Positions 49,260 through 58,214 are shown, counted from the stretch's first letter. The stretch is 64,000 nucleotides of DNA from Nocardia xishanensis NBRC 101358 (GCF_001613365.1 NZ_BDCF01000012.1:62001-126000); one strand, 5' to 3'. Numbers and translations: made by a program. Notes: a model not told the origin generated them from the letters alone.

Positions 49260-49862
49260 ATGGGAAGACCACCGAAGCACGATGCCGATCGGCTACTGGA
49301 CGCGGCCGCGGAACTGCTCGCCGCCGGCGGGCCCGCCGCGATCACCATGTCGGCGGTGGCCAAGGCGGTCGGCGCGCCGAGCGGGTCGGTCTACCACCGT
49401 TTTCCGGACCGGCCCGCGCTGCTCGCCGCGCTGTGGTCACGCGCGCTGCATCGCTTCCACGAGGAACTGCTCGCGGTGTTGACCATCGAGCGGCCGGAGG
49501 AGGCGATTCGCCGCGGCGCCCGGGCGACCCTCGACTGGGCACGACGAAACCCCCGCGATGCGGCCGTGCTGCTCGCGGGGGCTGGGGATTTGGGCGAACG
49601 GGACTGGAGCAGGCAGGCGCGCGAGGACACCGCGCGGGCCAATGCCGCGATCCAAGACGCGCTGACAGAGCTGATCGCCCGCACCGGCGACACGGGGCCG
49701 CAAGCGACCGATCGGATGCTGCTCGCCGCCGTCGACCTGCCCTACGCCCTGGTCCGGCGCTATCTACGGGCCGGGCAGCAGATTCCGCCGCATGCCGCCG
49801 ATCTCGCCGAGCAGGCCGCGGCGGCGCTCATCGGCGCGAACGACCGATCGGCGACCGATTAG
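49260..49862 (+). CDS. TetR family regulator (200 aa)
   Basis: Begins MGRPPKHDADRLLDAAAELL, then MSAVAKAVGAPSGSVYHRFP as the helix-turn-helix and DRPALLAALWSRAL. A divergent SRPBCC gene and the 22-bp palindrome between them indicate mutual and self repression. The 3' end overlaps a convergent gene by 4 bp. Confidence 0.88.
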   Translation: MGRPPKHDADRLLDAAAELLAAGGPAAITMSAVAKAVGAPSGSVYHRFPDRPALLAALWSRALHRFHEELLAVLTIERPEEAIRRGARATLDWARRNPRDAAVLLAGAGDLGERDWSRQAREDTARANAAIQDALTELIARTGDTGPQATDRMLLAAVDLPYALVRRYLRAGQQIPPHAADLAEQAAAALIGANDRSATD

Positions 49863-50185
49863 CGACCGAGAGCGCTCTGCAGCTGCTTCTTCGTCATCTT
49901 GGAGCGGCCCTTGATATTGCGCTTCTTGGCCTCGTTGTAGAGCTGATCCCTGGTCGGACCCTTCGGCCCGCTGCGGCCGGAGCGCTGCCCGCCGCGCTGC
50001 TGCGGTGACTTGTCCTTGACCGACGAGCGGCTCGCGGTCTTGCTCTGGCCGGACTGGGCACGGTTCTTGTTGACGGTGCGGGCCGCGATCTCCTTGGCGC
50101 GCTTGGTACTCGCGCCGCGGTCCTGCGCGGAATCCTTGATGTGCTCGTACTGCCGTTCCTGTTTGTCGGTCCATTCTTTCGGCAT
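49859..50185 (-). CDS. Basic DUF7218/Rho_N-like protein, often called plasmid stabilisation protein (108 aa)
   Basis: Very basic protein beginning MPKEWTDKQERQYEHIKDS, with EIAARTVNKNRAQSGQS and a C-terminal TRDQLYNEAKKRNIKGRSKM that resembles a Rho N-terminal/SAP-like nucleic-acid-binding helix pair. Homologues are common on actinobacterial and proteobacterial chromosomes; the plasmid stabilisation label is historical. ATG 50185 has GAGGAGG upstream. Nucleic acid binding is likely; function unknown. Confidence 0.78.
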   Translation of the reverse strand: MPKEWTDKQERQYEHIKDSAQDRGASTKRAKEIAARTVNKNRAQSGQSKTASRSSVKDKSPQQRGGQRSGRSGPKGPTRDQLYNEAKKRNIKGRSKMTKKQLQSALGR

Positions 50186-50248
50186 GACACAAACCTCCTC
50201 TGTCGATCGAATACCCGAGAACCGCGTCGGAAACCGGAAACGACCCGC

Positions 50249-50860
50249 CTACTGGTACGCGGGATAGCGCTGATCGGCGAGCAGCCCGGCCAGGTGCGCG
50301 GCATTGCGGGCCATCGCCGCGGTGACCCTCGCGACGGCCTCTGGCACCTCGTCCAGGTCGGCGTAGTCGGTGCCGCTCATCGCCTGGCCGTTCCAGTAGG
50401 TGCAGCCCTGCGCCGGGATGGTGAAGCCGATGTCGTTGAGCGCCTGGAACATATCGGCGACGATCTTGTGCGCGCCGTCCTCGTTGCCGACCACCGCGGC
50501 GAGCCCGACCTTGCCGACCATCGCTGGCCGCCCCTGATCGTCGGTGTTGGACAGCTCGGCGTCGAGGCGCTCCAGCATCCGCTGCGCCACCGAGGACATG
50601 TGGCCGAGCCAGGTCGGCGTCGACACCAGCACGATGTCGGCGGCCAGGATCTGCTCCCGCACCCGCGGCCACTGATCGCCCGCGCCTTCGTCGTCGGTCA
50701 CGCCGGGGTGGATGTCGTAGTCCACCACCCGCAGCAGCTCGCCTTTCACCTCGTGCTCGGCCAGCTGCGCCAGCGCCTGCCTCGCGATGAGCTCGCTACT
50801 GGATTCCGCCGGTGACTTCTTCAACGTGCACACCAGCGCCAGCGCGGTCGGTGCCGTCAT
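50249..50860 (-). CDS. Flavodoxin-like NAD(P)H-dependent oxidoreductase (203 aa)
   Basis: An FMN-binding flavodoxin fold: ALVCTLKKSPAESSSELIA supplies the phosphate loop, VLVSTPTWLGHMSSVAQRML the second FMN loop, and GLAAVVGNEDGAHKIVADMF the third. Probably a quinone or nitro reductase or a WrbA/iron-sulfur flavoprotein relative. GAGGGAGGCTGGAAC precedes ATG 50860. Neighbours give no substrate clue. Confidence 0.83.
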   Translation of the reverse strand: MTAPTALALVCTLKKSPAESSSELIARQALAQLAEHEVKGELLRVVDYDIHPGVTDDEGAGDQWPRVREQILAADIVLVSTPTWLGHMSSVAQRMLERLDAELSNTDDQGRPAMVGKVGLAAVVGNEDGAHKIVADMFQALNDIGFTIPAQGCTYWNGQAMSGTDYADLDEVPEAVARVTAAMARNAAHLAGLLADQRYPAYQ

Positions 50861-51030
50861 GTTCCAGCCTCCCTCGGTGTTCGCGTTCGGACCGCCTCTG
50901 TCGTGGCACTACCCGGAGACCGCTGCGGCAATCCGCGTCGCGCCACCGCGACCCGCGCGCGACCGGCTCCGTCCGCCCCGTCATGCGAGACTGGGCCGGT
51001 AAACGAGCGTCACCGAGTGGAAGGCAAGTC

Positions 51031-52194
51031 GTGGCCGAGCAGGACAAGACCGACGCCGGGGACGACACCGGCAAGAAAGAGGCGATCGCGCTGCGCGAGC
51101 GCGGGGGTGTGATCGGCGTCGGAGTGCTCTGGCTGGCGAAATGGTCGCTGTGCCTGGTCGCGATCGCCGCGGGAGCCTGGGTGCTCGGCTGGGTCGTCGC
51201 GCGGCTGTGGGTGGTGGTCCTGCCGATGTCGCTGGCCGTCGTCGTCGCGACCGTGTTGTGGCCGCCCACCCGGTGGTTCATGAAACACGGCCTGCGACCG
51301 GGTCTTGCCGCCTCGCTCTCGCTGCTCGGCTTCCTCGGTCTGCTCGCCGGTGTGATCGCACTGATCGTGCCCTCGGTGGTGGATCAGGCTCCCGAGCTGG
51401 CCGACAAGGCGAGCGAGGGCGTCAACCAGGTGCGCAAATGGTTGCAGGGCCCGCCGCTGAACATCCGTGACGAACAACTCGATTCCGCGGTGGACGCCAT
51501 CGTGTCGCGGTTGCAGTCCAGCGCCGAGCAGATCGCGACCGGCGTTTTCAGCGGCGTCACCACCGCCACCTCGGCGCTGGTGACGCTGTTCCTCGTGCTG
51601 GTGCTCGCGTTCTTCTTCGTCAAGGACGGGCGGCGCTTCCTGCCCTGGCTGCACGGCGTCACCGGGACCCGCGGCGGCAGGCACTTCGAGGAGGTGCTGC
51701 GCCGGATCTGGTTCACCCTCGGCGGTTTCATTCGCACCCAGGCGCTGGTCAGCCTGATCGACGCGGTCTTGATCGGCGGGGGCCTGGTGATCCTCGGCGT
51801 CCCGCTGGCCGCGGTGCTCGCCGTGCTGACGTTCATCGGCGGCTTCATTCCGATCGTCGGCGCCGTCGTCGCGGGCGCGCTCGCGGTGCTCGTCGCACTG
51901 GTCGGCAACGGCCTGACCACCGCGCTGATCGTGCTCGGCATCATCCTGGCGGTGCAGCAGCTGGAAGGCAATGTGCTGCAACCGGTGTTGCAGAGCCGCA
52001 GCATGCAGTTGCACGCGGTGGTGGTGCTGCTCGCCGTGACCGCCGGCGGCTCGCTGTACGGCATCGTCGGCGCCTTCCTGGCCGTGCCGGTCGCCGCCGT
52101 CGTCGCGGTGGTGCTTCGCTACGTGGGCGAGCAGATCGACGAAGCCGTCGCGCCGCCGGAACCGGAAGACGACGCGACCGAACCCGCGCGGTGA
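51031..52194 (+). CDS. AI-2E/PerM family membrane transporter (387 aa)
   Basis: Eight predicted helices in the PerM/AI-2E pattern: two hairpins (VVLPMSLAVVVATVLWPP), a soluble helical insert (about residues 130-175), ALVTLFLVLVLAFFFVKDG, then VLTFIGGFIPIVGAVVAGA and LEGNVLQPVLQSRSMQLHAV near the end. Some members are Na+/H+ antiporters; autoinducer export is proven only for a few. GTG 51031 follows GGAAGG. Confidence 0.88.
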   Translation: MAEQDKTDAGDDTGKKEAIALRERGGVIGVGVLWLAKWSLCLVAIAAGAWVLGWVVARLWVVVLPMSLAVVVATVLWPPTRWFMKHGLRPGLAASLSLLGFLGLLAGVIALIVPSVVDQAPELADKASEGVNQVRKWLQGPPLNIRDEQLDSAVDAIVSRLQSSAEQIATGVFSGVTTATSALVTLFLVLVLAFFFVKDGRRFLPWLHGVTGTRGGRHFEEVLRRIWFTLGGFIRTQALVSLIDAVLIGGGLVILGVPLAAVLAVLTFIGGFIPIVGAVVAGALAVLVALVGNGLTTALIVLGIILAVQQLEGNVLQPVLQSRSMQLHAVVVLLAVTAGGSLYGIVGAFLAVPVAAVVAVVLRYVGEQIDEAVAPPEPEDDATEPAR

Positions 52195-52231
52195 CGCCCG
52201 CGCCGCACTCGGTTGTGGCACCGTGGGTCTC

Positions 52232-53068
52232 ATGAAAACGATCCTGATCACGGGGGCGACGTCGGGTATCGGTCTGGAAGCCGCGCGGCAACTGGGCGAA
52301 GCAGGCGATCACCTGATACTCGTCGGACGCAATCCCGAGAAGCTCAGCCGTGCCGCGCGACTGGTCCGCGAGGCGGGCGCGGGGCGGGTGGACACGCTGG
52401 TGTGCGATTTCGCGAGTCAGGCCGCGGTGCGCGAGCTGGCCGCGACGGTGCTCGCCCGCTACGACCACCTCGACGTGCTCGCCAACAACGCGGGCGGCTA
52501 CTACCCGCAGCGCGTGATGACCGACGACGAGGTCGAAGCCACCTTCGCGGTCAACCATCTCGGCGGCTACCTGCTCACCGAACTGCTGCTCGACCTGCTG
52601 CGGCGAAGCGCCCCGGCGCGCATCCTGTTCACCGCGTCGGTGATGCACTACGGCGCGAGCCTGGATTTCGACGACCTGAGCCTGGCGCGCGGCTACTCCG
52701 GTGAAAAGGCCTACAGCCAGTCCAAACTGGCCAACATCCTGTATGTCCGAACACTGGCGCGGCGGCTGGAAGGCACCGGCGTGACCGTCAACGCGTTCCA
52801 CCCCGGCGCGGTGGCCACCGGAATCTGGGACACGATGCCGTGGTGGAGCAGGCCGTTCGCGGCGGTCGCCAAGCGCGTGTTCATGATTCCCGCGGCCGAG
52901 GGCGGGCGCAGGCTCACCTATCTGGCCTCCGCGCCCGAGCCCGCCGAGCACAGCGGGCGCTACTTCCAGAACAACGAATTGAAGACGCCGTCGCGCCGCG
53001 CGCAGGACGACGCACTCGCCCATCGGCTGGACGTGGTGAGCGCGCGGCTGGTCGGGCTCTCCGGCTAG
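52232..53068 (+). CDS. Retinol-dehydrogenase-like SDR (278 aa)
   Basis: Extended classical SDR: TILITGATSGIGLEAARQLG, DVLANNAGGYYPQRVMTDD, and YSQSKLANILYVRTLARRL with the catalytic Tyr and Lys. The RDH/WW-oxidoreductase-like layout suggests action on a lipophilic alcohol or ketone. ATG 52232 has no ribosome-binding site; CACCGT lies 7 nt upstream, a weak leaderless promoter match. It overlaps the convergent hydrolase gene by 4 bp. Confidence 0.87.
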   Translation: MKTILITGATSGIGLEAARQLGEAGDHLILVGRNPEKLSRAARLVREAGAGRVDTLVCDFASQAAVRELAATVLARYDHLDVLANNAGGYYPQRVMTDDEVEATFAVNHLGGYLLTELLLDLLRRSAPARILFTASVMHYGASLDFDDLSLARGYSGEKAYSQSKLANILYVRTLARRLEGTGVTVNAFHPGAVATGIWDTMPWWSRPFAAVAKRVFMIPAAEGGRRLTYLASAPEPAEHSGRYFQNNELKTPSRRAQDDALAHRLDVVSARLVGLSG

Positions 53069-54117
53069 ACCCGCGCGGGCGCCGCGCTCGCCAGGAATTC
53101 GTCGAGCACCGACCAGCCGGCCGCCTCCGGCCCGGCGACGAGCCCGAGGTGGCTGGCGCCCGGCACTTCGACGTAGCGCGCTTCGACCGCTCCACTCAGC
53201 ACCCGCACGCCCGGCGCGACCGTGGCGGCGGGGGCGATGTTGTCCGAGGGACTGCCGACGAGCAGCACACGGCAGCTCACCTTGGCCATCTCGATCACGC
53301 GATCCGCGTCGAGCGGAATGCTGCCCTCGGCCATGTGGTTGCCGACGATCATCAGCCGGTAGTTCTGGCGGTAGAGCCGCCCCGGATAGCCCGGCATCCG
53401 TCCGATGAACCGGTCGATCGCCTCCATCCGGGCCAGCGCCTCGCTGCGGCCGAGGTTGCGCGCGATGAACCACGGGCGCATGATCTCGCGCGGCAACGCC
53501 ATGCCGCGAAAGCCGAGCCGCACGGCGAATGCCGGGATGCCGCCGAAAAGCTCTGTGGCCCAATCGACTTCACGCCCTCCGGTGATCCGCGCGAGCAGCC
53601 GGGACGGCGCGAGCATCGGATGGTGGCGGTAGTCGATCGGGGTGCCGAGCGCGGTGACCGAGGCGATCGGCAGGTCCGCGTGCTCGGCGGCGGTGAGCAG
53701 CGCCAAGGTGCCGCCGAGCGACCAGGCGACGACGTCGACCTCCGCTCCGCCGTGCTCGGCGCTGACGCGGGCGATCGCGGTGGGGACGATGTCATCGATC
53801 CATTCCTCGAAGCCCATGTTCCGGTCGGCGTAGGTGATCCGCCCGTAGTCGACGACGTACGGCGCGCGCCCGGTATCGAGCAGGAACCGGGCCAGGCTCT
53901 GCCCGGGGCGCAGGTCGAAGCAGGAGCTGTGCACCGCGAGCGGGGGTACGAGCAGGACCGGGTTTCCCGATCCGGACGCGCCCTCGTAGCGGCGCAGCTG
54001 CCGGTGCGGCTCGTCGTAGAGCACCGTCGACGGGGTCGGGGCGGCGGGTTCGACGCCACCGCCGAAGGTGAGCGCCCAGCCGTTGTCGAGCGCATGCGCC
54101 AGATCGGTGAAGATCAC
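53065..54117 (-). CDS. PHA-synthase-like alpha/beta hydrolase with a Ser nucleophile (350 aa)
   Basis: Resembles the catalytic core of PhaC/PHA-synthase-like proteins (VLLVPPLAVHSSCFDLRPGQ, VDYGRITYADRNMGFEEWID, DVVAWSLGGTLALL). True PhaC has Cys in the G-x-C-x-G-G elbow; here the residue is Ser133 (AWSLGG), with Asp292 (SPSDNI) and His323 (ASHLGL) as the likely triad. It is therefore probably an esterase or lipase-like relative rather than a polymerase. The upstream region carries an AGTAAC-T-GTTACT palindrome. Confidence 0.8.
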   Translation of the reverse strand: MIFTDLAHALDNGWALTFGGGVEPAAPTPSTVLYDEPHRQLRRYEGASGSGNPVLLVPPLAVHSSCFDLRPGQSLARFLLDTGRAPYVVDYGRITYADRNMGFEEWIDDIVPTAIARVSAEHGGAEVDVVAWSLGGTLALLTAAEHADLPIASVTALGTPIDYRHHPMLAPSRLLARITGGREVDWATELFGGIPAFAVRLGFRGMALPREIMRPWFIARNLGRSEALARMEAIDRFIGRMPGYPGRLYRQNYRLMIVGNHMAEGSIPLDADRVIEMAKVSCRVLLVGSPSDNIAPAATVAPGVRVLSGAVEARYVEVPGASHLGLVAGPEAAGWSVLDEFLASAAPARV

Positions 54118-54426
54118 TGTTTCCCTCAGTGCACGGACGGAGTCGAGTCGAACGCCGGATCGTTACCAGCAGCACCGAGTGTAAGTAACTGTTACTAGAA
54201 GTTACAATTTGGTGGCCGATTTCACCCGCCGTTCTCGACGTCCGCAGGCCCTGCCACCGGCCCTCGTCGCGGATTACCATGCAGTGTGGGCTCGAAGAGC
54301 ACGCGCTGACACTTTGATCGCCCCGGACGTCCACCGCACGGGCAACGGGGTTCCGTCGATCGGCGTCCGGACCGGGGCAGCGTCGCCCCTCGCCGATCGT
54401 TTCGTCCCGCATCCGGAGGAGGACGC
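54118..54426. other. 309-bp divergent region between PhaC-like hydrolase and hypothetical gene
   Basis: No supported gene. It contains the 13-bp palindrome at 54184-54196 and an extra GTTAC half-site at 54201-54205, in a locally AT-rich patch 67-88 bp before the hydrolase start. The right end carries CGGAGGAGGACGC, the ribosome-binding site of the next gene. Confidence 0.55.
54184..54196. promoter_or_regulatory. AGTAAC-T-GTTACT operator-like palindrome
   Basis: Perfect 6-bp arms around one base, plus a further GTTAC 4 bp beyond. TetR-family operators controlling lipid genes often look like this; no regulator gene is adjacent. Confidence 0.6.
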
Positions 54427-54963
54427 ATGTCCTACCCGCTCCCCGCGAAGGTCTGCCTGACCGGGCAGGATTGCCGCTGCCCCTCGGTCACCCTTTTCCT
54501 CGTCCCGGAACCGCTGATGCCGGGCGGCTACATCCTGCACCTGCTGGAACAGGCGACCGTCGACGATCCCGACGCGCCGCCCCGACCCGACATCCCGCTG
54601 GTCGAGTCGCTCGAGACGCCCACCGTGCCAGGCCGCGCCGAACCGCCGATCCACGCCGAGCTGCGCCCGTGCACCACGCACCTGCCCGACCCCGAGCGGC
54701 TGCACGCGATCCTGCACGACCACCTGATCATCGATCCGTTCGGACTCGACATCGGCGACCGCGCCGAGGTGACCCGGCTGGCGCTGCTGCCAGAACGCCG
54801 CATCGGCTTCCGCCGCGGCGAGGACTTCCAGGCCGAATCCGTCCGCCAGGCCATGCTCGCGGTCTACCGGCACTTCGATCTCGACCAGCGCGCGCCGCTG
54901 GTCTACCACGGCTTCGCCGACCCGACGACCGGCTGGTTCGAGCTGCGCACCGCGGTCGCCTGA
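54427..54963 (+). CDS. Hypothetical protein with N-terminal CxxxxxCxC motif (178 aa)
   Basis: Starts MSYPLPAKVCLTGQDCRCPS after a very strong ribosome-binding site (GGAGGAGGA). The three Cys (positions 10, 16, 18) could bind metal. The rest is acidic and Pro-rich without membrane helices; YHGFADPTTGWFELR closes the protein. I do not recognise a family. It converges with a P450 gene, 17 bp apart. Confidence 0.6.
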   Translation: MSYPLPAKVCLTGQDCRCPSVTLFLVPEPLMPGGYILHLLEQATVDDPDAPPRPDIPLVESLETPTVPGRAEPPIHAELRPCTTHLPDPERLHAILHDHLIIDPFGLDIGDRAEVTRLALLPERRIGFRRGEDFQAESVRQAMLAVYRHFDLDQRAPLVYHGFADPTTGWFELRTAVA

Positions 54964-54980
54964 GCCGCCGCGGCAGGCGG

Positions 54981-56333
54981 TCACCTGGCGCGGGTGACCG
55001 CGGGCGTGATCGCGAAGTCGAGTCCGAAGTGGTTGAGAGTCAAGGGTAATGGGCTCTGCGGCGACAGCTCCGTGGTGGAGCGGAGGTGGAAATCGGCCGC
55101 CTCGACGAGGTGCGCGAGCAACGTGCTGGTGGTGAACAACACCAGATTGCGCCCCGGGCATCCGGCCGGACCCGCACTGAACGGAACCAGCTGCGGGTAC
55201 TGCTGCTCGAGTCCCTCCAACCAGAGATCAGGGACGAACCGGTCGGCGAACGGCAACGAGTCAGGATCACGGTGAAACGCGGGCACGACGATCATCAGCG
55301 CCGCGCCGCCCTCGATAGTGAACCGGTCGGCGCCCGTACGCCACAGGGTGTCCTCGGTGATGTCGCGCAGGATGACCGGCGTCGTCGGCCAGAGCCGCAC
55401 CGACTCCAGCACGCAGGCGCGCAGATAGTCGCGCGTCTGCGGGGTGTGCGGATCCGCGGCGTCGGCGGTCGCGCGGGCATGCTGATCGGGGTGGGTGGCC
55501 AGCAGCGCGAGGGCCCGGCTCGCGGCGATGCCCGCCGCGTCGAATGCGAAGAGCCAGTGCGGAACCTGGCCGACCGGGTCGACCGCGGCGCCGGCTTCGG
55601 TCGCCGCCAGCGCACCGACGAGACTGTCCGGATCGGCCGCCTCGACGTAGCGGTAGAGCCGTTCGGTGAAGCGGTCCCTGCGCTTGCGGCGCGGTAGTGC
55701 CAGGAACGACCAGTTGGCGGCCGAGCGCAGCTTCCACAGCTCGTCGGTGATCGCCTCGTCGTCGCGCCCGCGCCTGCCGAGCACCAGGTGACGGACCAGC
55801 CGCCACCAGTCGGCGGTGAACTGGTCCGCGTCGAGATGCCCGCGACGCAGCGCGGCCGCCGTCAGATCGCGCGCCTCGTCGGCGATGATCTCCGAAAACG
55901 GCCCGGCGAGACGATGCAGCGGCGCCGAGGTGTCCAGCGCCGCCTCGTTCACGGCGCGCCGCTGGGCGCGCACCGGCCCCTCCGACAGCAACACGCCGTG
56001 CGGCTGGAATTGGCGCAGCGCGGCCCGCTTCTCCCGATTGGCCGGGTCGAACGGCCGCGGCGCGCCGTCCAGCACCATGCCGACGTCACCCGGGTCGAGC
56101 ACGACCACCACGCGACGTCCCGGCAGCACCAATTCCACTGGGCCCGCGCCGAATTCGTCACGCAACCGACGCATGCGCGCCACCGCGCGCCGGTCGGCCT
56201 GCGCCCGCTCCAGCACACCCATGACGGCGCGCCTGCGAGCGATCACCCCCGAGGCGATCGAAGCGAAACCCAGGTCGGCCAGCGTCGCGAGCGCTCGCGC
56301 GCCCACCAGCCGGTTGCCGTGATTGTCTGCCAT
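54981..56333 (-). CDS. Cytochrome P450 (450 aa)
   Basis: A heme monooxygenase. The heme-binding loop is FSAGPAGCPGRNLVLF with the Cys ligand; the K-helix ExxR is ESVRLWP; and the I-helix is FAFDAAGIAASRALAL, where Ser replaces the usual Thr of AGxxT. The heme loop (xxAGPxxCPG) differs from the usual FGxGxHxCxG and fits an unusual CYP group. ATG 56333 follows GGGAGGAGGCTGT; a longer frame to 56465 looks non-coding. Substrate and redox partner unknown. Confidence 0.88.
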   Translation of the reverse strand: MADNHGNRLVGARALATLADLGFASIASGVIARRRAVMGVLERAQADRRAVARMRRLRDEFGAGPVELVLPGRRVVVVLDPGDVGMVLDGAPRPFDPANREKRAALRQFQPHGVLLSEGPVRAQRRAVNEAALDTSAPLHRLAGPFSEIIADEARDLTAAALRRGHLDADQFTADWWRLVRHLVLGRRGRDDEAITDELWKLRSAANWSFLALPRRKRRDRFTERLYRYVEAADPDSLVGALAATEAGAAVDPVGQVPHWLFAFDAAGIAASRALALLATHPDQHARATADAADPHTPQTRDYLRACVLESVRLWPTTPVILRDITEDTLWRTGADRFTIEGGAALMIVVPAFHRDPDSLPFADRFVPDLWLEGLEQQYPQLVPFSAGPAGCPGRNLVLFTTSTLLAHLVEAADFHLRSTTELSPQSPLPLTLNHFGLDFAITPAVTRAR

Positions 56334-56424
56334 ACAGCCTCCTCCCACGTCGCCGCCCTTCATCAGGGCCGATGTCGGGCGCGTACCCGACGCCGCCGGG
56401 ACGAAACGGGCCGGGCCGCCGCCG

Positions 56425-56979
56425 TTACCCGCGCAACTCCGTCGAGATCGCGCCGACGAAATCACTCAGATCGCCGGGCGCGCGGGAGGTGATCAGCGTC
56501 CAGCCGCCGTCGGACGAACGAACCACCGGCTCGTCGACCCACGCACCGCCCGCATTGCCGACATCGGTGCGCAGCGAGTGGTATGAGGTCATCGTCTTGC
56601 CACGCACCAGGTCGGCCTCGACGAGCAGCCACGGTCCGTGGCAGATCGCGGCGATCGGCTTGCCCGCGCTCGCGAAGTCCTTGGCCAGCGCGACGGCACG
56701 CTCGTCGACGCGCAGTTTGTCCGCGTTCACGGTGCCGCCGGGCACCACCAGGACGTCGAAGTCGTCGACGTCCACCGCGTCCAGCGCGGTATCCGGCGAG
56801 ATCGCCTCGTCCTTGTCCACGTCGTGCCGGAAGGTCTGCACCGGTTCCGATTTCGGCGCCGCGTGGGTGACCCGAGCGCCGCGTTCGCGTAGTTCGTCGC
56901 GCGGCACCAGCAGTTCGTCGTGCTCGACGCCGGTGTTCGAGGTCAGCACCAGCACCCTGGCGTCGTCCAGTTCGGGCAT
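56425..56979 (-). CDS. DJ-1/PfpI family protein (184 aa)
   Basis: A class I amidotransferase-like fold of the PfpI/YhbO/DJ-1 group. The nucleophile Cys is in IAAICHGPWLLVEADL, with Glu in the TGVEHDEL region. DFDVLVVPGGTVNADKLR is a signature strand. Such proteins are reported as stress proteins with glyoxalase or deglycase activity. ATG 56979 follows AAGGAGGAGTTGCCC. Confidence 0.9.
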   Translation of the reverse strand: MPELDDARVLVLTSNTGVEHDELLVPRDELRERGARVTHAAPKSEPVQTFRHDVDKDEAISPDTALDAVDVDDFDVLVVPGGTVNADKLRVDERAVALAKDFASAGKPIAAICHGPWLLVEADLVRGKTMTSYHSLRTDVGNAGGAWVDEPVVRSSDGGWTLITSRAPGDLSDFVGAISTELRG

Positions 56980-57059
56980 GGGCAACTCCTCCTTCGATTC
57001 GACAAGCCCTCCCCCCGGTCGCATGCCGCGATTCGCCGCCGGTAAACCTCACCCGTACC

Positions 57060-58100
57060 TCACACGGTCGCGGCGGGCTCACTCCAGATGTCCGCGCGCA
57101 CCACGCGCCTGCTGCGGCCGCGCGGGTCGAGCAGGTGCCCGAACAGCTTGTCGTGCCGCAGGGTGACGGTGCGTTCCGCGATGCGCAGGGCGGGATGCGC
57201 GGCGGCGAGTCCCGCTTCCAAGCGCGGAATGTCGGCCAGGCTGTGCAGGTTGGCCTGAATCAGCAGGTTGTGACCACCGCTGATGGCGGCGCAGTTGCGC
57301 GTCTGCGGGAGCCGGATGATCGCGTCGCCGATCTCGGCCAGCCGATCCGGCGGCGCGTCCAGCCACAGCGTCACCGCGACCGGCCATCCGCCGAGCGGAC
57401 GCGCGAAATCGCAGCGGAACTGGAGCAGTCCGAGCCGGACGAGCCGGTCCAGCCTGCGCTTGACGGTCGAGGCGGAGGAACCGACGGCGGTCGCCAACGA
57501 CTGATGCGAGGCCCGGCCGTCCAGCGCGAGCTGGGCGACCAGCGCCCGGTCGGCGTCGTCGATGCTCACCGCGCGCACCGGAACCGTCGGCTGCGGCGAC
57601 GGAATGTGGAGTTCGGCGCGCTGGTCGGGGGCGAGCGCGTCGATGCGCCAGCGGCTGCCCTCGGTGAACATGTGCGTGACGATCCTGGCCCGCACCGCCG
57701 CGACGTGCGGGACGGCGGGCAGCACATCCAAGGTGTAGTGCGACATGGCGGCCAGGTCGCGCGCGGCGACGGTGGCCAGCAGGTTGTAGGTGCCCGCGCA
57801 GCGCTCGACGGTGACCATGTGCGGGTGCTCGCACAGGCTGCGGCTGACCGCGGCCGCGGCGTCGGCGGTGCAGCCGATCTCGACGTAGGCGATGGTGATC
57901 TGGTCGAGCAGCCGCGGGCCCGGCGATGGACTCACCCAGGCCGCGCCGCGCCGGGTGAGCCGCTGCCAGCGGCGGGCCACCGTCACCGGATCGACGCCGA
58001 GCGCGTGCCCGAGCTCCGACCAGGAACCGCGCGGCCGCAGCTGCAACGCGTTGATCAGGGCGAGATCGTCCTCGCTCAGGAGTGTGGCGTCATCCTGCAT
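57060..58100 (-). CDS. Tandem Lrp/AsnC family regulator (346 aa)
   Basis: Two complete Lrp units in one chain. Unit 1: HTH LSEDDLALINALQLRPRGSW to GVDPVTVARRWQRL, then a RAM-like domain (about residues 65-150). Unit 2: HTH IDDADRALVAQLALDGRASH to GSSASTVKRRLDRL (about 178-230), then a second RAM-like domain. Ordinary Lrp proteins are half this size. It is divergent from the alpha-hydroxyacid oxidase gene 114 bp away, so it probably senses the substrate or product of that enzyme. Confidence 0.88.
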   Translation of the reverse strand: MQDDATLLSEDDLALINALQLRPRGSWSELGHALGVDPVTVARRWQRLTRRGAAWVSPSPGPRLLDQITIAYVEIGCTADAAAAVSRSLCEHPHMVTVERCAGTYNLLATVAARDLAAMSHYTLDVLPAVPHVAAVRARIVTHMFTEGSRWRIDALAPDQRAELHIPSPQPTVPVRAVSIDDADRALVAQLALDGRASHQSLATAVGSSASTVKRRLDRLVRLGLLQFRCDFARPLGGWPVAVTLWLDAPPDRLAEIGDAIIRLPQTRNCAAISGGHNLLIQANLHSLADIPRLEAGLAAAHPALRIAERTVTLRHDKLFGHLLDPRGRSRRVVRADIWSEPAATV

Positions 58101-58214
58101 TCGCGCATCCCATCGTGCCTGATTCCTGCATTCTAGTGTCTTCGAGTGAACGGCGACCCATGCTTTCCCCCGGTGGCGCGGTGCGGCGCCGTAGACGAAA
58201 GGTCAACCGGAACC

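Noticed and set aside
53065..54117. Genuine PHA synthase (phaC)
   Set aside because: The nucleophile position is Ser instead of Cys and no phasin, PhaA/PhaB or depolymerase genes are adjacent.
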